Notes: generated by a model not told the origin, from the letters alone. A stretch of DNA of 39,194 nucleotides from Deltaproteobacteria bacterium (GCA_025358085.1 JANYKT010000127.1:1-39194); one strand, 5' to 3'; shown: positions 1 through 8,799, counted from the stretch's first letter. Numbers and translations: made by a program.

Positions 1-4
1 CAAG

Positions 5-442
5 ATGAAGACGGTGATGGGCAGCAAGGAGACCGTCCAGCGCAACTGGGTGGTCATCGACGTGAAGGACAAGGTTCTCGGGCGCACCGCGACGACCATC
101 GCGAGCATCCTGCGCGGCAAGCACAAGCCGACGTTCACGCCGCACGCCGACTGCGGCGATTTCGTGGTGGTGATCAACGCGGAGAAGGTCCGCCTGACCG
201 GCAAGAAGTGGACGGATAAAGAGTACATCCACCACTCGCAATTCCCGGGCGGACTCAAGGTCATCAAGGCCGACAAGGTCGTCGCCAAACACCCCACTCG
301 CCCCGTGATGGATGCCGTGCGGCGCATGCTTCCGCGCACCAACCTCGGCCGCGCGCTGATGAAGAAACTGAAGGTTTACGCTGGCGATCAACACCCGCAC
401 GCAGCCCAGCAGCCCACCGTTGTCGAAGCGATCAACGGTTAA
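5..442 (+). CDS. rplM: 50S ribosomal protein L13
   Basis: Large-subunit ribosomal protein that binds 23S rRNA early in 50S assembly. The 145-aa product follows the bacterial L13 family from end to end: an N-terminal [19 protein letters not shown] segment, the [16 protein letters not shown] block, and the C-terminal [16 protein letters not shown] signature. Length is normal (E. coli about 142 aa). The ATG at 5 gives an N-terminus starting MKT, as in E. coli; an internal ATG at 17 is less likely. Only four bases of upstream sequence are present, so its promoter lies outside the window. It is followed 13 bp later by rpsI, the usual L13-S9 operon. Confidence 0.97.
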   Translation: MKTVMGSKETVQRNWVVIDVKDKVLGRTATTIASILRGKHKPTFTPHADCGDFVVVINAEKVRLTGKKWTDKEYIHHSQFPGGLKVIKADKVVAKHPTRPVMDAVRRMLPRTNLGRALMKKLKVYAGDQHPHAAQQPTVVEAING

Positions 443-455
443 GGACGACAATCAA

Positions 456-854
456 ATGGCTACCAGGGAACTTCTCGTTACCGCTACCGGCCGCCGCAAG
501 GTCTCTATCGCCCGCGTGCGCCTCAAGCCAGGCACCGGCAACTTCGTCGTCAATGATCGCACGCTCGATGAGTACTTCGGCCGCGAGACCAGCAAGATGA
601 TCCTCAAGCAGCCGCTCGAGGTCGTCGAGCAGCTGGGCAAGGTGGACATCGCCATCAATGTCTGCGGCGGCGGGCTCTCGGGCCAGGCCGGCGCCATCCG
701 GCACGGCATCAGCCGCTGCCTGCTCAAGCTCAACCCGGACTTCCGCCCCGCGCTCAAGAAGGCTGGCTTCCTCACCCGCGACTCTCGCTCCGTCGAGCGC
801 AAGAAGTACGGCCAGCCGGGAGCCCGCAAGCGCTTCCAGTTCTCCAAGCGCTAA
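456..854 (+). CDS. rpsI: 30S ribosomal protein S9
   Basis: Small-subunit protein whose C-terminal tail reaches the P-site tRNA. The 132-aa product shows the S9 features: [17 protein letters not shown] near the N-terminus, an internal [17 protein letters not shown] block, and the basic C-terminus [18 protein letters not shown]. The ATG at 456 is preferred over an upstream in-frame start at 420 because AAGGA at 441-445 sits 10 bases before it and because the family begins close to this point. It follows rplM by 13 bp and is almost certainly co-transcribed with it. Confidence 0.97.
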   Translation: MATRELLVTATGRRKVSIARVRLKPGTGNFVVNDRTLDEYFGRETSKMILKQPLEVVEQLGKVDIAINVCGGGLSGQAGAIRHGISRCLLKLNPDFRPALKKAGFLTRDSRSVERKKYGQPGARKRFQFSKR

Positions 855-860
855 TCCCCG

Positions 861-910
861 GGGACACCATAGTCGTTACTGTCGAGACCCATTTACCAAT
901 GGTGTCCCCT
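861..910. repeat. 11-bp perfect inverted repeat, REP-like element
   Basis: GGGGACACCAT at 861-871 and its exact reverse complement ATGGTGTCCCC at 900-910 flank a 28-base loop. The motif resembles the GGGGACACCAT-type palindromes that are dispersed in many genomes and linked with RAYT/Y1 transposases; that link is from general knowledge, not shown here. No T-run follows, so a Rho-independent terminator for rplM-rpsI is a weaker explanation. It lies 7 bp after the rpsI stop. Confidence 0.6.
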
Positions 911-1032
911 GTGCGCTGCAGCAAGAGAAACCAGTCAAGACTTTGATAAGATCTCACTGGTAAAATCGATAAACTCTCATTCATAGAAACGCCGCGCCGC
1001 AGCAGCATTTTCTCTGCTAGCCTTCTCGCCCC

Positions 1033-2517
1033 ATGCGCGCCTTTCTTCTGCGGCTGCTGCTCCTCGCGGGCATCGGCGTCAACATCTCTTTCCTGCTCAT
1101 CAACCTCAAGCCCGAGCGCCCCCACCTGGGCTCCCGGCGCAAGGCGAAGATCCTGCTGCGCGCCAGCCCGACCCGCGCGCAGTGGATGAAGGAGAACCTG
1201 CTCTCCGAGTTTGGCGCGGCGCACGACATCGACTTCGAGCTCACCTCCGCCAAAGACTTCGAGGAGGTGGCTGCCACCCTGCGCGCCGAGCGCGACAAGC
1301 CAACCGGCATCGTGCTCGCCGACATCGACGACGAGACCGCCGATGACCTGCGCACGGAGAAGGCGCTCCGGCCCATGCAGGATTTAGCGCCGCCGGGCGC
1401 GGTCGAAGCGACCATGACCGAGTACGTGCCCGAGGCCATCGAGCGCTGCAAGGTCGAGGGCAAGTACTGGTTTTTGCCCAAACGCGCGCTGCTCGACATC
1501 GCTATTTACCTGCGACCTGCCGTCGAGGACGTGTACCTGCACTGGCAGCCGGACCGGCCGGCCATCGAGGCAGCGCTCAGGGAAGCCAATGGGTTCGGGC
1601 TGCCGCGCAACTATGACCTGGAGAAGATCCCCGAGGCCTGGGACATGTTCGATCTCTTCGTCGCCGGCTGGTACTGGGCGCATCACCCGGCCGCCTGGTC
1701 CAGCGAACCCGCCGTGCAGCCGCGCTTGGCGCTGCGCACCGGTCACAACGGCGAGGCGCTCGACGATCTCTTCGCCTCGTTCTACGCCCATGGCTGGACC
1801 GACAAGCAGCTCGCCCAGCCCGACTCGCCGGCCGTGCTGGACGCGCTCCAGTGGCAGGGCCTGTTCCGCAAGCACCACCTGCTCGTGAAGGAGGCCGAGG
1901 ACCCCAAGGGTCTCGACCAGTTCGGTGTCAACGCGATGTTCAAGGCGCGCAAGCTGGCCTGGGCACCCATCGACCAGGCTGACTCGCTCTGGGTGCACGG
2001 CGGCTCGCGGCGCGACGCGGAGCCAGGCATGATCGGCGCGACCGATATCGACTGGTCGACCCTGCCCGCCGGAGCCTCGCTGGAGTTGAAGGACGGCGAG
2101 CCGGCCAGGCCGGGCCGCACTTTTTCGATGGAGGAGGTGCACCTCTGGGGGGTGCCCATCCACTCGCCGCACCCGCAGCTGGCCTTCGAACTCGCGCACT
2201 ACCTGACCCAGCGCGGGCTGCACCAGCGCGAAACCGAAGCGCAGGGCATGCTGCCCATCCGCGCCGACATCGCGGCGGAGTATCCCATCCTCTTCAGGCT
2301 CGACTGGATGGAGCGGATGCTGGACGCGAGCTACCGCCAGACCCAGCGCGGCGTTGGCGACATGCCCGACGAGACCTTCACCAAGGACTACGACGAACTG
2401 TACCTGGCGCTTCGCGAGCATGTGCTGACCCAAAGCCCGGTGCCAGTCACTTTGGCTTCCGTCCGCCGCGCCGTCCAGACGTTCCAGCCGCCGAAGGAGG
2501 GCACCCGTGCCGAGTGA
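1033..2517 (+). CDS. Membrane-anchored extracellular solute-binding-like protein
   Basis: A 494-aa protein. Residues about 4-25 form a hydrophobic segment with no clear cleavage site, so it is probably anchored in the inner membrane facing the periplasm. The rest resembles family-1 ABC solute-binding proteins: a YWFLPKRALLDIAIYLR strand region, a FGVNAMFKARKLAWAP block like the substrate-cleft loop, and a C-terminal WGVPIHSPHPQLAFELAHYL ... GMLPIRADI segment that matches the usual hinge/C-lobe pattern. No ABC permease or ATPase gene is adjacent, so it may sense or scaffold rather than feed a transporter. The ATG at 1033 has no strong Shine-Dalgarno sequence. It overlaps the next gene by 11 bp, indicating co-transcription. 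Substrate unknown. Confidence 0.7.
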   Translation: MRAFLLRLLLLAGIGVNISFLLINLKPERPHLGSRRKAKILLRASPTRAQWMKENLLSEFGAAHDIDFELTSAKDFEEVAATLRAERDKPTGIVLADIDDETADDLRTEKALRPMQDLAPPGAVEATMTEYVPEAIERCKVEGKYWFLPKRALLDIAIYLRPAVEDVYLHWQPDRPAIEAALREANGFGLPRNYDLEKIPEAWDMFDLFVAGWYWAHHPAAWSSEPAVQPRLALRTGHNGEALDDLFASFYAHGWTDKQLAQPDSPAVLDALQWQGLFRKHHLLVKEAEDPKGLDQFGVNAMFKARKLAWAPIDQADSLWVHGGSRRDAEPGMIGATDIDWSTLPAGASLELKDGEPARPGRTFSMEEVHLWGVPIHSPHPQLAFELAHYLTQRGLHQRETEAQGMLPIRADIAAEYPILFRLDWMERMLDASYRQTQRGVGDMPDETFTKDYDELYLALREHVLTQSPVPVTLASVRRAVQTFQPPKEGTRAE

Positions 2518-3223
2518 CCCCAAGCCGCCCCCGGCTCCCCCAGGCCCAGTCCCTGGCCCTGGCGACCAGCGCAAGGACACCGACGAGACCCGGCTGTTGC
2601 GCGAGGAGGTGGCGCTGCAGAAGCAGGAAGCCGAGCTGCGCGAGGCGCGCGAGGCCGGCGAGGGCCAGCTCAAGAATCGGGTCTCGGTCGCCGCCATCAT
2701 CTTGACGACGGCGCTCTCCTTCATCGGCAATGTGAAGGGCGACCGCAGCGATGCTGCGCACTCGGCAACGTCCGCGGCCGAGTCGGCGCGGCGGCAGTCG
2801 GCCGAACTCTGGGCGTTCTACCAGACCAAGGTGGCGGAGAAGACCTCGCTCGAGATCGCGCGAGACCGCGTGAGGCTCGACCTCGCGAAGCGGGGGCTGT
2901 CGCGCGACGACGCCGCGGCGCGGCTCGATGCGCTCAAGCTGGGCGGCTACGAACAGCGCATCCGCGATTTCGACGGCGACACTGGCCGCGTCTATTTCCA
3001 CGTGCAGGATCTGGAGAAGCTCGAGGACGTCAGCTTGAGGAAGGCCATCGAGCCGGGCAGGTCGGTGGTGCGGTACGAGCTCGGCGCCAAGCTGATGACG
3101 CTGGCCTTGATCCTGCTTTCGGTCACCATCTTGTCCAACAAGCGCTGGCTCCTCTGGGCCGGAATTGCACTGGGCGCCATCGGACTTCTGATTGCGTTTG
3201 ACGGGTATTTCCTTTTTCTCTGA
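2507..3223 (+). CDS. DUF4337-family membrane protein
   Basis: A 238-aa protein starting at a GTG (2507) with AAGGAGG at 2494-2500, six bases upstream, which fixes the start inside the previous gene. Order: Pro-rich N-terminus (1-20), charged helical/coiled-coil stretch (about 24-55), one hydrophobic segment (about 59-74), a long helical region containing ELWAFYQTKVAEK, and two C-terminal membrane segments (about 193-210 and 216-237). The WAFYQ motif and the two C-terminal helices are typical of DUF4337, whose function is unknown. The 11-bp overlap with the solute-binding-like gene suggests the two proteins act together in the inner membrane. Confidence 0.72.
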   Translation: MPSDPKPPPAPPGPVPGPGDQRKDTDETRLLREEVALQKQEAELREAREAGEGQLKNRVSVAAIILTTALSFIGNVKGDRSDAAHSATSAAESARRQSAELWAFYQTKVAEKTSLEIARDRVRLDLAKRGLSRDDAAARLDALKLGGYEQRIRDFDGDTGRVYFHVQDLEKLEDVSLRKAIEPGRSVVRYELGAKLMTLALILLSVTILSNKRWLLWAGIALGAIGLLIAFDGYFLFL

Positions 3224-3224
3224 G

Positions 3225-3270
3225 CGGCACCTGGATTGACAAGCAGGTTCTGCTGACTCGAATCACAAAA
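3225..3270 (+). promoter_or_regulatory. Weak candidate promoter region for pilT
   Basis: The 123-bp gap before pilT contains TTGACA at 3236-3241, but no good -10 box at normal spacing. The same stretch partly resembles a sigma-54 element (GGCAC-N5-TTGA), but its -12 position reads GA instead of the required GC. The gap therefore probably holds the pilT promoter, with the exact site unresolved. Confidence 0.25.
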
Positions 3271-3346
3271 TAGTCAACGGTGACTTTTGCGATCCGGACT
3301 GCGCGGACGCTTTTAGACCGCTGCGCCGCAGTGCTATGTTTCCGCC

Positions 3347-4666
3347 ATGGAGCTGAACGAGATCTTGCAGGTGGCCCTCCGGGGCGGTGCCTCGGACATC
3401 CACCTCAAGGCCGGCCTGCCGCCGATGTTCCGGGTCGATGGCGCGCTGGTCCCGCTGAAAGATGCGCGCCGGCTTCCGCCCGAGGAAATCTCGCGGATGG
3501 CGTACGGCATCATGAACGACTACCAGAAGGAGAAGTTCAAAGCGCAGAGCGAACTCGACCTCGCCTACGGCGTGCCGGGGCTGGGCCGCTTCCGCGTCAA
3601 TGTCTTCCAGCAACGCGGCACCATCGGCATCGTGCTGCGGGTCATTCCCTTCAAGATCTCCAGCATCGAACAGCTGACGTTGCCCAAGATTCTGGAGAAG
3701 ATCGCGGGCGAGCAGCGAGGCCTCATCCTGGTCACCGGCACCACCGGCTCCGGCAAGTCCACCACGCTCGCGGCGATGGTTGATCACATCAACTCGAACG
3801 AGACCTGCCACATCATGACCATCGAGGATCCGATCGAGTTCCTCATCCGCGACAAGCGCAGCATCGTGAACCAGCGCGAGGTGGGCGTCGACACGCTGAG
3901 CTTCGCGCACGCTTTGAAAAGCTCGCTGCGGCAGGACCCGGACGTGATCCTGGTCGGCGAGATGCGTGACCTCGAGACCATCGAGACCGCGCTCACAGCC
4001 GCTGAGACGGGCCACCTGGTGCTGTCGACGCTGCACACGCTCGACGCCACCGAGACTGTCGCGCGCATCGTCTCGGCGTTCCCGCCGCACCAGCAGAAGC
4101 AGATTCGACTGCAGCTCGGGTCGGTGCTGCGCGCGGTGATTTCGCAGCGGCTGGTGCCGCGCGCCGACGGCAAGGGACGTGTAGCGGCCATCGAGGTGCT
4201 GATCGCGAATGGCCGCGTGCGCGAGATGATTGAAGACAAGGACCGCACCAAGGAGATCCCGACCGCTATTGCGCAGAGCTACATCACCTATGGGATGCAG
4301 ACCTTCGATCAGTCGCTGATGATGCTCTTCAAGCAGAACCTGATCACCTATGAAGAGGCACTGCGGCAGTCGTCGAATCCGGACGACTTTGCGCTGCGCG
4401 TCTCGGGAATCAGCGCGACCAGCGACTCTTCGTGGGACGACTTCGAAGGCGGCAAGGTGGAGCCGGCCAAGGCAGCCGCCGCCCGCGCTCCGGCTGCCCC
4501 GCAGCGGCCAACACCGGCCCAGCGACCCGCCGGCCCCGCGGTGCCTCTGGGGCGCACCACCACGGCCGCGATCAGGCCCGGCGGGAAACCGAGCGAGCCA
4601 GCCGCACCCAAGCCGGCGGCAAGCGCGCCGGCCGAAGACGATGACTTCCAGATCGAGCGCTTCTAG
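3347..4666 (+). CDS. pilT: Type IV pilus retraction ATPase PilT
   Basis: Hexameric cytoplasmic ATPase that powers type IV pilus retraction and hence twitching motility. The 439-aa product has the PilT N-terminal domain (GGASDIHLKAG at 13-23), Walker A GTTGSGKST at 131-139, Asp-box and Walker B regions (EDPIEFLI; RQDPDVILVGEMRD), the His box (GHLVLSTLHT), and the C-terminal YEEAL...NPDDFALRVSGI segment. The family usually ends near residue 365; here about 75 further residues rich in Ala, Pro and Lys form a disordered tail ending in acidic DDDFQIERF. No pilB or pilC is nearby. The ATG at 3347 gives the canonical N-terminus. Confidence 0.95.
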   Translation: MELNEILQVALRGGASDIHLKAGLPPMFRVDGALVPLKDARRLPPEEISRMAYGIMNDYQKEKFKAQSELDLAYGVPGLGRFRVNVFQQRGTIGIVLRVIPFKISSIEQLTLPKILEKIAGEQRGLILVTGTTGSGKSTTLAAMVDHINSNETCHIMTIEDPIEFLIRDKRSIVNQREVGVDTLSFAHALKSSLRQDPDVILVGEMRDLETIETALTAAETGHLVLSTLHTLDATETVARIVSAFPPHQQKQIRLQLGSVLRAVISQRLVPRADGKGRVAAIEVLIANGRVREMIEDKDRTKEIPTAIAQSYITYGMQTFDQSLMMLFKQNLITYEEALRQSSNPDDFALRVSGISATSDSSWDDFEGGKVEPAKAAAARAPAAPQRPTPAQRPAGPAVPLGRTTTAAIRPGGKPSEPAAPKPAASAPAEDDDFQIERF

Positions 4667-4701
4667 TCTCTGCTCGCGCGCGGTTGCTGGTAAGAAGAGC
4701 C

Positions 4702-5169
4702 GTGACCACCGCGATGGAGCGAGCGCTGAAGATGTTGGCGCGGAAGGCGCGCACCCAGGCCGAAGTGGAGCGCGCGCTGGCAAAATTTTCTGTCGCCGAA
4801 CGGGAAACCGCGGTGGCGCGACTCAAGGAGCTGGGATACATGGACGACTCCGAAGTGGGCCTGGGCCGCGCTCGCACGCTCCTGGCCAAGGGCGAAGCAC
4901 CGCGGCTGGTTGCACGGCGCCTTCTTTCGCAAGGAGTCGCAAGCCCTGTAGCGCGTTCCGCGGTAGCCGAGGCGGCAGGCGGAGCGGCCGAGGACGAGCT
5001 GGTAGCGCGGGCATTGCGGCTCAGGTTGCGCGGCCGGACGCCGCGGGACGAAGGCGAGCGGCGGCGGCTCTTCCGCTCGCTGGTGGCAAAGGGACATCGG
5101 GCTTCCGCCGTGGCGCGGGCGCTGCAGCTGACCTGGGAAGGTGATGATGACGATGCACTCGAGGAGTAG
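4702..5169 (+). CDS. recX: Regulatory protein RecX
   Basis: RecX limits RecA filament growth during recombination and SOS repair. The product is about 155 aa of short three-helix repeats, as in the family: ALKMLARKARTQAEVERAL, then RLKELGYMDDSEVGLGRAR, GEAPRLVARRLLSQGV, and a final RRRLFRSLVAKGHRASAVARAL repeat. The start is uncertain: GTG 4702 follows an AAGAAG-type site, ATG 4714 gives MERALKML, and TTG 4684 is also open. The acidic C-terminus DDDDALEE overlaps the start of the next gene by about 23 bp. No recA is in the window. Confidence 0.85.
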   Translation: MTTAMERALKMLARKARTQAEVERALAKFSVAERETAVARLKELGYMDDSEVGLGRARTLLAKGEAPRLVARRLLSQGVASPVARSAVAEAAGGAAEDELVARALRLRLRGRTPRDEGERRRLFRSLVAKGHRASAVARALQLTWEGDDDDALEE

Positions 5170-6232
5170 CTGGCTGCTCGCCGTTGCTATCGGACTCTGC
5201 GCCTGCGCGGGCGGCAGCAAAGACGGGGTCGATCTCGCCAAGCCAGTTACGGGCGAGGCCTCAAAGAGTGCCGAGCTCGCATACAAACGGGGCCTTGAAG
5301 AGAAGCGCGTGCAGAACTACCTCGAGGCGACGCGCTTCTTCGAGTACGTGCGCAACAACTTTCCCTACTCGCAGTTTGCGGCGCTCTCCGAGCTCACCAT
5401 CGCCGACATGAGCTTCGAGCGCGACGACTTCGCCGGCGCGGCCAACGCCTATAAAGACTTCGTCAAGGCGCACCCTTCTCACCCCAAGGCGGACTACGCC
5501 GCGTGGCGAGTTGGCCTGGCGAACTTCCAGGACAAGCCCTCCGACTGGTTCCTGCTGCCGCCTTCCTACGAGAAGGACCAGTCGCCGCTCAAAAACGCGC
5601 TCGATGCACTCAATCGATTCGTCGTCACCTATCCAAAGAGCGACTATCTCAACAAGGCAAAGGACCTGGTCACCGAGTGCCGTCGCAGGCTCGCGGCGCA
5701 CGAGCAGTATGTCGCCGACTTCTATTGGAAGCGCGAATCCTGGAAGGGCGCGGCAGGTCGCGAGCTGGTGTTGGCCGACACCTATGGAGACCTTGATAGT
5801 GGCAAGCTGCACGGCGAGGCCCTGTGGCGCGCCGGAGTTGCCTACGAAAATGTGAAAGACGTTCCCGCCGCGCGCAGGACGCTGACGCGGCTGTTGCAGG
5901 AGGCGCCCGGCAACCCGCACCGCCGCGACGCCGAAAAGATGCTGAAGGCGCTGCCGGCCGATCCACCGAAGGCGGCTGCCGCTCCACCGATTGAGGGGGA
6001 AGTCAAGGCTGCACCACTGACTCCGGCGGAGACGCCTGGAGCCCCGCAGCAGCGCCCGCAGGCGGACCCCGCGCCGGGCGTGCCGCCGGGCGCCGGCATC
6101 GGTCCGGCTCAACCGGAGGCCGACCCAAAACCCGCGCGCCCGACCACGCAAGAGCCCGGCCCGGCCTCGCCCCCGGCGCAGCCGCCGTCCCAGCAGCCGC
6201 CCACACCGCCACTGGCCGCGCCCGACCGCTGA
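5147..6232 (+). CDS. bamD: BamD-like outer-membrane assembly lipoprotein with Pro-rich tail
   Basis: Probable BamD, the TPR lipoprotein of the BAM complex that inserts beta-barrel proteins in the outer membrane. The signal peptide ends in a lipobox LCAC (Cys20 from ATG 5147). Residues about 40-270 carry TPR units with BamD hallmarks: AELAYKRGLEEKRVQNYLEA, FFEYVRNNFPYSQFA, FVKAHPSHPKADYAAWRVG, RFVVTYPKSDYLNKA and HEQYVADFYWKRESWKGA. From about residue 280 to the end there is a Pro/Ala/Gln-rich extension of roughly 80 aa not found in E. coli BamD. ATG 5147 fits GGGAAGG at 5135-5141; ATG 5144 and 5153 are alternatives. It starts inside recX, suggesting coupling. Confidence 0.85.
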   Translation: MTMHSRSSWLLAVAIGLCACAGGSKDGVDLAKPVTGEASKSAELAYKRGLEEKRVQNYLEATRFFEYVRNNFPYSQFAALSELTIADMSFERDDFAGAANAYKDFVKAHPSHPKADYAAWRVGLANFQDKPSDWFLLPPSYEKDQSPLKNALDALNRFVVTYPKSDYLNKAKDLVTECRRRLAAHEQYVADFYWKRESWKGAAGRELVLADTYGDLDSGKLHGEALWRAGVAYENVKDVPAARRTLTRLLQEAPGNPHRRDAEKMLKALPADPPKAAAAPPIEGEVKAAPLTPAETPGAPQQRPQADPAPGVPPGAGIGPAQPEADPKPARPTTQEPGPASPPAQPPSQQPPTPPLAAPDR

Positions 6233-6272
6233 GCGTCCGTGTTAGGTTTCCCGCACTTCGGAGGGCGCCTGC

Positions 6273-7013
6273 ATGGACGACCAGGTGAGGGAGCTGGTTG
6301 CCCTCGGCAAAGAGCATTTTCAGCGTGGCGAATACTCGCTCGCGGCCGGACACCTCGAGCAGGTGGTCGCTCGCGGCCTGGCCTTCGCCGACGTGCACCA
6401 CATCCTCGGCCTCATCTACCATCACCTCGGTGAGTTCGAGTCGGCGCAGCGCGCGTTCCAGAGGGCTCTCGACATCAACCCCGGCTACCTCGAGGCGGCG
6501 CTCAATCTCGCCATCGTCTGCAACGATCTGGGGCAGTACGAGCGCGCTCAAAGGGTTTATGGCGCTGCGCTCGCGCGAGCCCGGCAAAGCGGTCCGCGCG
6601 AAGCCAATGGCGACGCCCCCCTCGACCCTTTTGCGCGCGGCAAGATCGCAAACCTCCACGCCGCGGTGGCCGAGGGGTACCTGAGCGTGCGCCGGCCGCA
6701 GGACGCCGCCGCGGAATATCGCCGCGCACTCCTGCTCTGCCCCACTTTCATCGACCTGCGGCTCAAGCTCGCGGGTGCGTTGCGCGACGCGGGCGACAAT
6801 GCGGGAGCGTTGCTCGAGCTGCAGCTTGCGGTCGAGCACGCCCCTGCCTACGCCCCTGCACGAGTGGCCCTCGGAACCGGCCTCCACGCGAGCGGGAAGC
6901 TGGACGAAGCCGTGCGGCAATGGGAAGAAGTTGTCCGCATGGATCCAACCCACCGCACGGCAAGCATGTACCTCAAGCTCCTGCGCGTGCAGGGTCCGCG
7001 GAGCGCGCCATGA
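6273..7013 (+). CDS. Tetratricopeptide repeat protein
   Basis: A 246-aa soluble protein made of about five to six TPR units, for example ALGKEHFQRGEYSLAAGHLE, HILGLIYHHLGEFESAQRAF, NLAIVCNDLGQYERAQRVY, GYLSVRRPQDAAAEYRRAL and GLHASGKLDEAVRQWEE. No signal peptide or membrane segment. GGAGGG at 6260-6265 stands seven bases before the ATG at 6273. Its stop overlaps the ATG of the FHA gene (ATGA at 7010-7013), so the two are translationally coupled. TPRs are protein-docking modules, so a scaffold role with the FHA protein is likely, but the partner is not shown. Confidence 0.85.
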   Translation: MDDQVRELVALGKEHFQRGEYSLAAGHLEQVVARGLAFADVHHILGLIYHHLGEFESAQRAFQRALDINPGYLEAALNLAIVCNDLGQYERAQRVYGAALARARQSGPREANGDAPLDPFARGKIANLHAAVAEGYLSVRRPQDAAAEYRRALLLCPTFIDLRLKLAGALRDAGDNAGALLELQLAVEHAPAYAPARVALGTGLHASGKLDEAVRQWEEVVRMDPTHRTASMYLKLLRVQGPRSAP

Positions 7014-7945
7014 GCGACCGCGCTTACGCCCTGCGCTTCATCAGCGGCAAATACCAGGGCGGCGAGTACCCCTTGCAGGAGGCGGGCGAGTTGGTCATCG
7101 GCCGCTCGAGCGAACTGGATATGGTCCTGATTGAGGACATGGTCAGTCGCAAACACGCCAAAATATCGCTGGCGCCCGGCCAGGTCACCATCGCCGATCT
7201 CGGGTCGACCAACGGGACCTTCGTCAACGGAGAGAAGATCAAGCGGGCCCGGCTCAAGGAGGGCGACCGAATCCTGATCGGCACCAGCATCCTCAAGCTG
7301 GTGAGCATTACGCGGATGGCGGGCCAGAGCGTCATCGACGCCAAGGCAGCTCAGCAGCAACTCGAGCGCAGCGCGGCCGCGCAGGAGAAGAAGACTGGCG
7401 GGCGCACCGCCGTGCAGGGCCGGCTCGAAGAGGTACCGCTGGTCGATCTGCTGCAGCTGCTCAGCACCTCGAAAAAGACCGGCGCCATCGTCATCAAGGG
7501 ATACCGCGGGGGCCACGTGCACCTGCGCATCGGCAAGGTGGTCAACGCGGTCATCGACGCCGACCCCACCTTGCCGCCGAAGAAGGCGCTCTACCGGATG
7601 GTCGGCTGGACGCAGGGCGGCTTCGAGTTCGTTCCGCAGGAGGGAGAGATGCCTCCGATGCCGAACGAGATCACCGACGGCACCGAGATGCTGGTGATGG
7701 AGGCCATGCACCAGGCCGATGAGCTGGCACGCGGCAACCTGCCGGCGGCAACCGCTGCCATCGGCATCGCCATGCCGCTGACGCCGAAGCTGCGCGACCT
7801 GCCGTCCGATGAGATCGATCTGGTCCAGCTGGTGCACAACTACGGCGTCGTGCAGGCGGTGCTCGACCGCGCGGCGGGGTCGGACCTCGAGGTCTCGCAG
7901 AAGTTGCTGGCGCTGATCCAGCGCGGCTACCTGCGGCAGTTCTAG
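7010..7945 (+). CDS. FHA domain + DUF4388 (PATAN) signalling protein
   Basis: A 311-aa cytoplasmic protein. Residues about 20-98 are an FHA domain, which reads phosphothreonine, with the expected GRS at 31-33, SRKHA at 46-50 and GSTNGTFVNG at 65-74. Residues about 132-245 form a DUF4388/PATAN domain (AVQGRLEEVPLVDLLQLL... KTGAIVI ... LRIGKVVNAVID... ALYRMVGWTQGGFEF), common in Myxococcota signalling proteins. The last 60 residues are helical. The start at 7010 is chosen because it gives ATGA coupling with the TPR gene; longer in-frame versions lack FHA homology. It probably responds to a Ser/Thr kinase encoded elsewhere. Confidence 0.9.
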   Translation: MSDRAYALRFISGKYQGGEYPLQEAGELVIGRSSELDMVLIEDMVSRKHAKISLAPGQVTIADLGSTNGTFVNGEKIKRARLKEGDRILIGTSILKLVSITRMAGQSVIDAKAAQQQLERSAAAQEKKTGGRTAVQGRLEEVPLVDLLQLLSTSKKTGAIVIKGYRGGHVHLRIGKVVNAVIDADPTLPPKKALYRMVGWTQGGFEFVPQEGEMPPMPNEITDGTEMLVMEAMHQADELARGNLPAATAAIGIAMPLTPKLRDLPSDEIDLVQLVHNYGVVQAVLDRAAGSDLEVSQKLLALIQRGYLRQF

Positions 7946-8784
7946 GCCGTTCCCAACCCGTTTCTAAGCCCGGAGGAGGGCCACGTTTCGGCGACGTGCC
8001 CTCCCGCGACATGCGTCACCGTGGCGTGGACCACGGTCTCATCGCGCAGCAAGCGACGGTGGCCCAGGCGCGGCGCCGGCAGCAGCACAGCCTTGGGCCA
8101 CGCCGACACGAGCGCCTGTGCCTGGCTGAACGGCACTTCGCGGTCCGAGGGATCGTGGACGATCAAGGCTGCAACGTGCAGCGCGGGAGCCAGCGTCACG
8201 GGCTCGATCGCGGCCATCGGCATCCCCACGCGCCGCTCGATGGCATGAGCGACCTCGCGCTCGTGGCCCCCGAGGCCCAGGGCGCGTGCGAAACTGGCAG
8301 GAAAATGGTCCAGCTGCGCGGCCGGAGCGAGCAGCGCCACCCGGCTGGGCTTCAGGCCGCGCGACAGGGCGAAGGTGGTGGCCGCGGCGCCGAGCGAATG
8401 CGCGATCACCGCATGGACCGGGCCGACCCGAGCTGCCACCGCCAGCAGCGCATCGGCCATGGCCGGGATGCTGGAGGAGGTCCCCGGCGACTGTCCGTGC
8501 CCCGGCGCGTCCCAGGCCACCACGTAGAAGCCCAAGGCTACCAGCGGCGCAATGAAGGCTTCGAGATCTGCCGCGCTCCCGCTCCAGCCGTGCGCGAGCA
8601 AGACCGTCGGGCCCTCGCCGAAGTCCCAGGCAGCGACCGATCCTCCGGGGACGGCGATCTCGAAGCGGTGCCCCTCGATCCCGCGGGGCGCGGGTGGGCG
8701 AGCGCGGTGACGGTTGGGGCGAAGGAAAAGGCGGGCCGCCAGGTTAACCGCAACCGAGGGCGAGACCGCGTGCAGTAGACGCAT
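7942..8784 (-). CDS. Alpha/beta hydrolase under TetR control
   Basis: A 280-aa alpha/beta-hydrolase-fold protein. The oxyanion-hole HGWSGS is at 65-70, the nucleophile elbow AHSLGAA has Ser130, the acid is Asp211 or Asp214 in HDPSDREVP, and the base is His242 in LGHRRLL. It resembles esterase/lipase-like hydrolases of the same fold; the substrate is unknown. A start at 8784 is preferred over 8850 because the longer version would read through the operator-like element at 8800-8820. Its stop shares the palindrome CTAG (7942-7945) with the converging FHA gene. It is probably repressed by the adjacent TetR regulator. Confidence 0.85.
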   Translation of the reverse strand: MRLLHAVSPSVAVNLAARLFLRPNRHRARPPAPRGIEGHRFEIAVPGGSVAAWDFGEGPTVLLAHGWSGSAADLEAFIAPLVALGFYVVAWDAPGHGQSPGTSSSIPAMADALLAVAARVGPVHAVIAHSLGAAATTFALSRGLKPSRVALLAPAAQLDHFPASFARALGLGGHEREVAHAIERRVGMPMAAIEPVTLAPALHVAALIVHDPSDREVPFSQAQALVSAWPKAVLLPAPRLGHRRLLRDETVVHATVTHVAGGHVAETWPSSGLRNGLGTA

Positions 8785-8799
8785 GCCGTTCAAGATAAT

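Noticed and set aside
3225-3240. Firm sigma-54 promoter before pilT
   Set aside because: The -12 dinucleotide reads GA rather than GC, so only a weak candidate region is reported.
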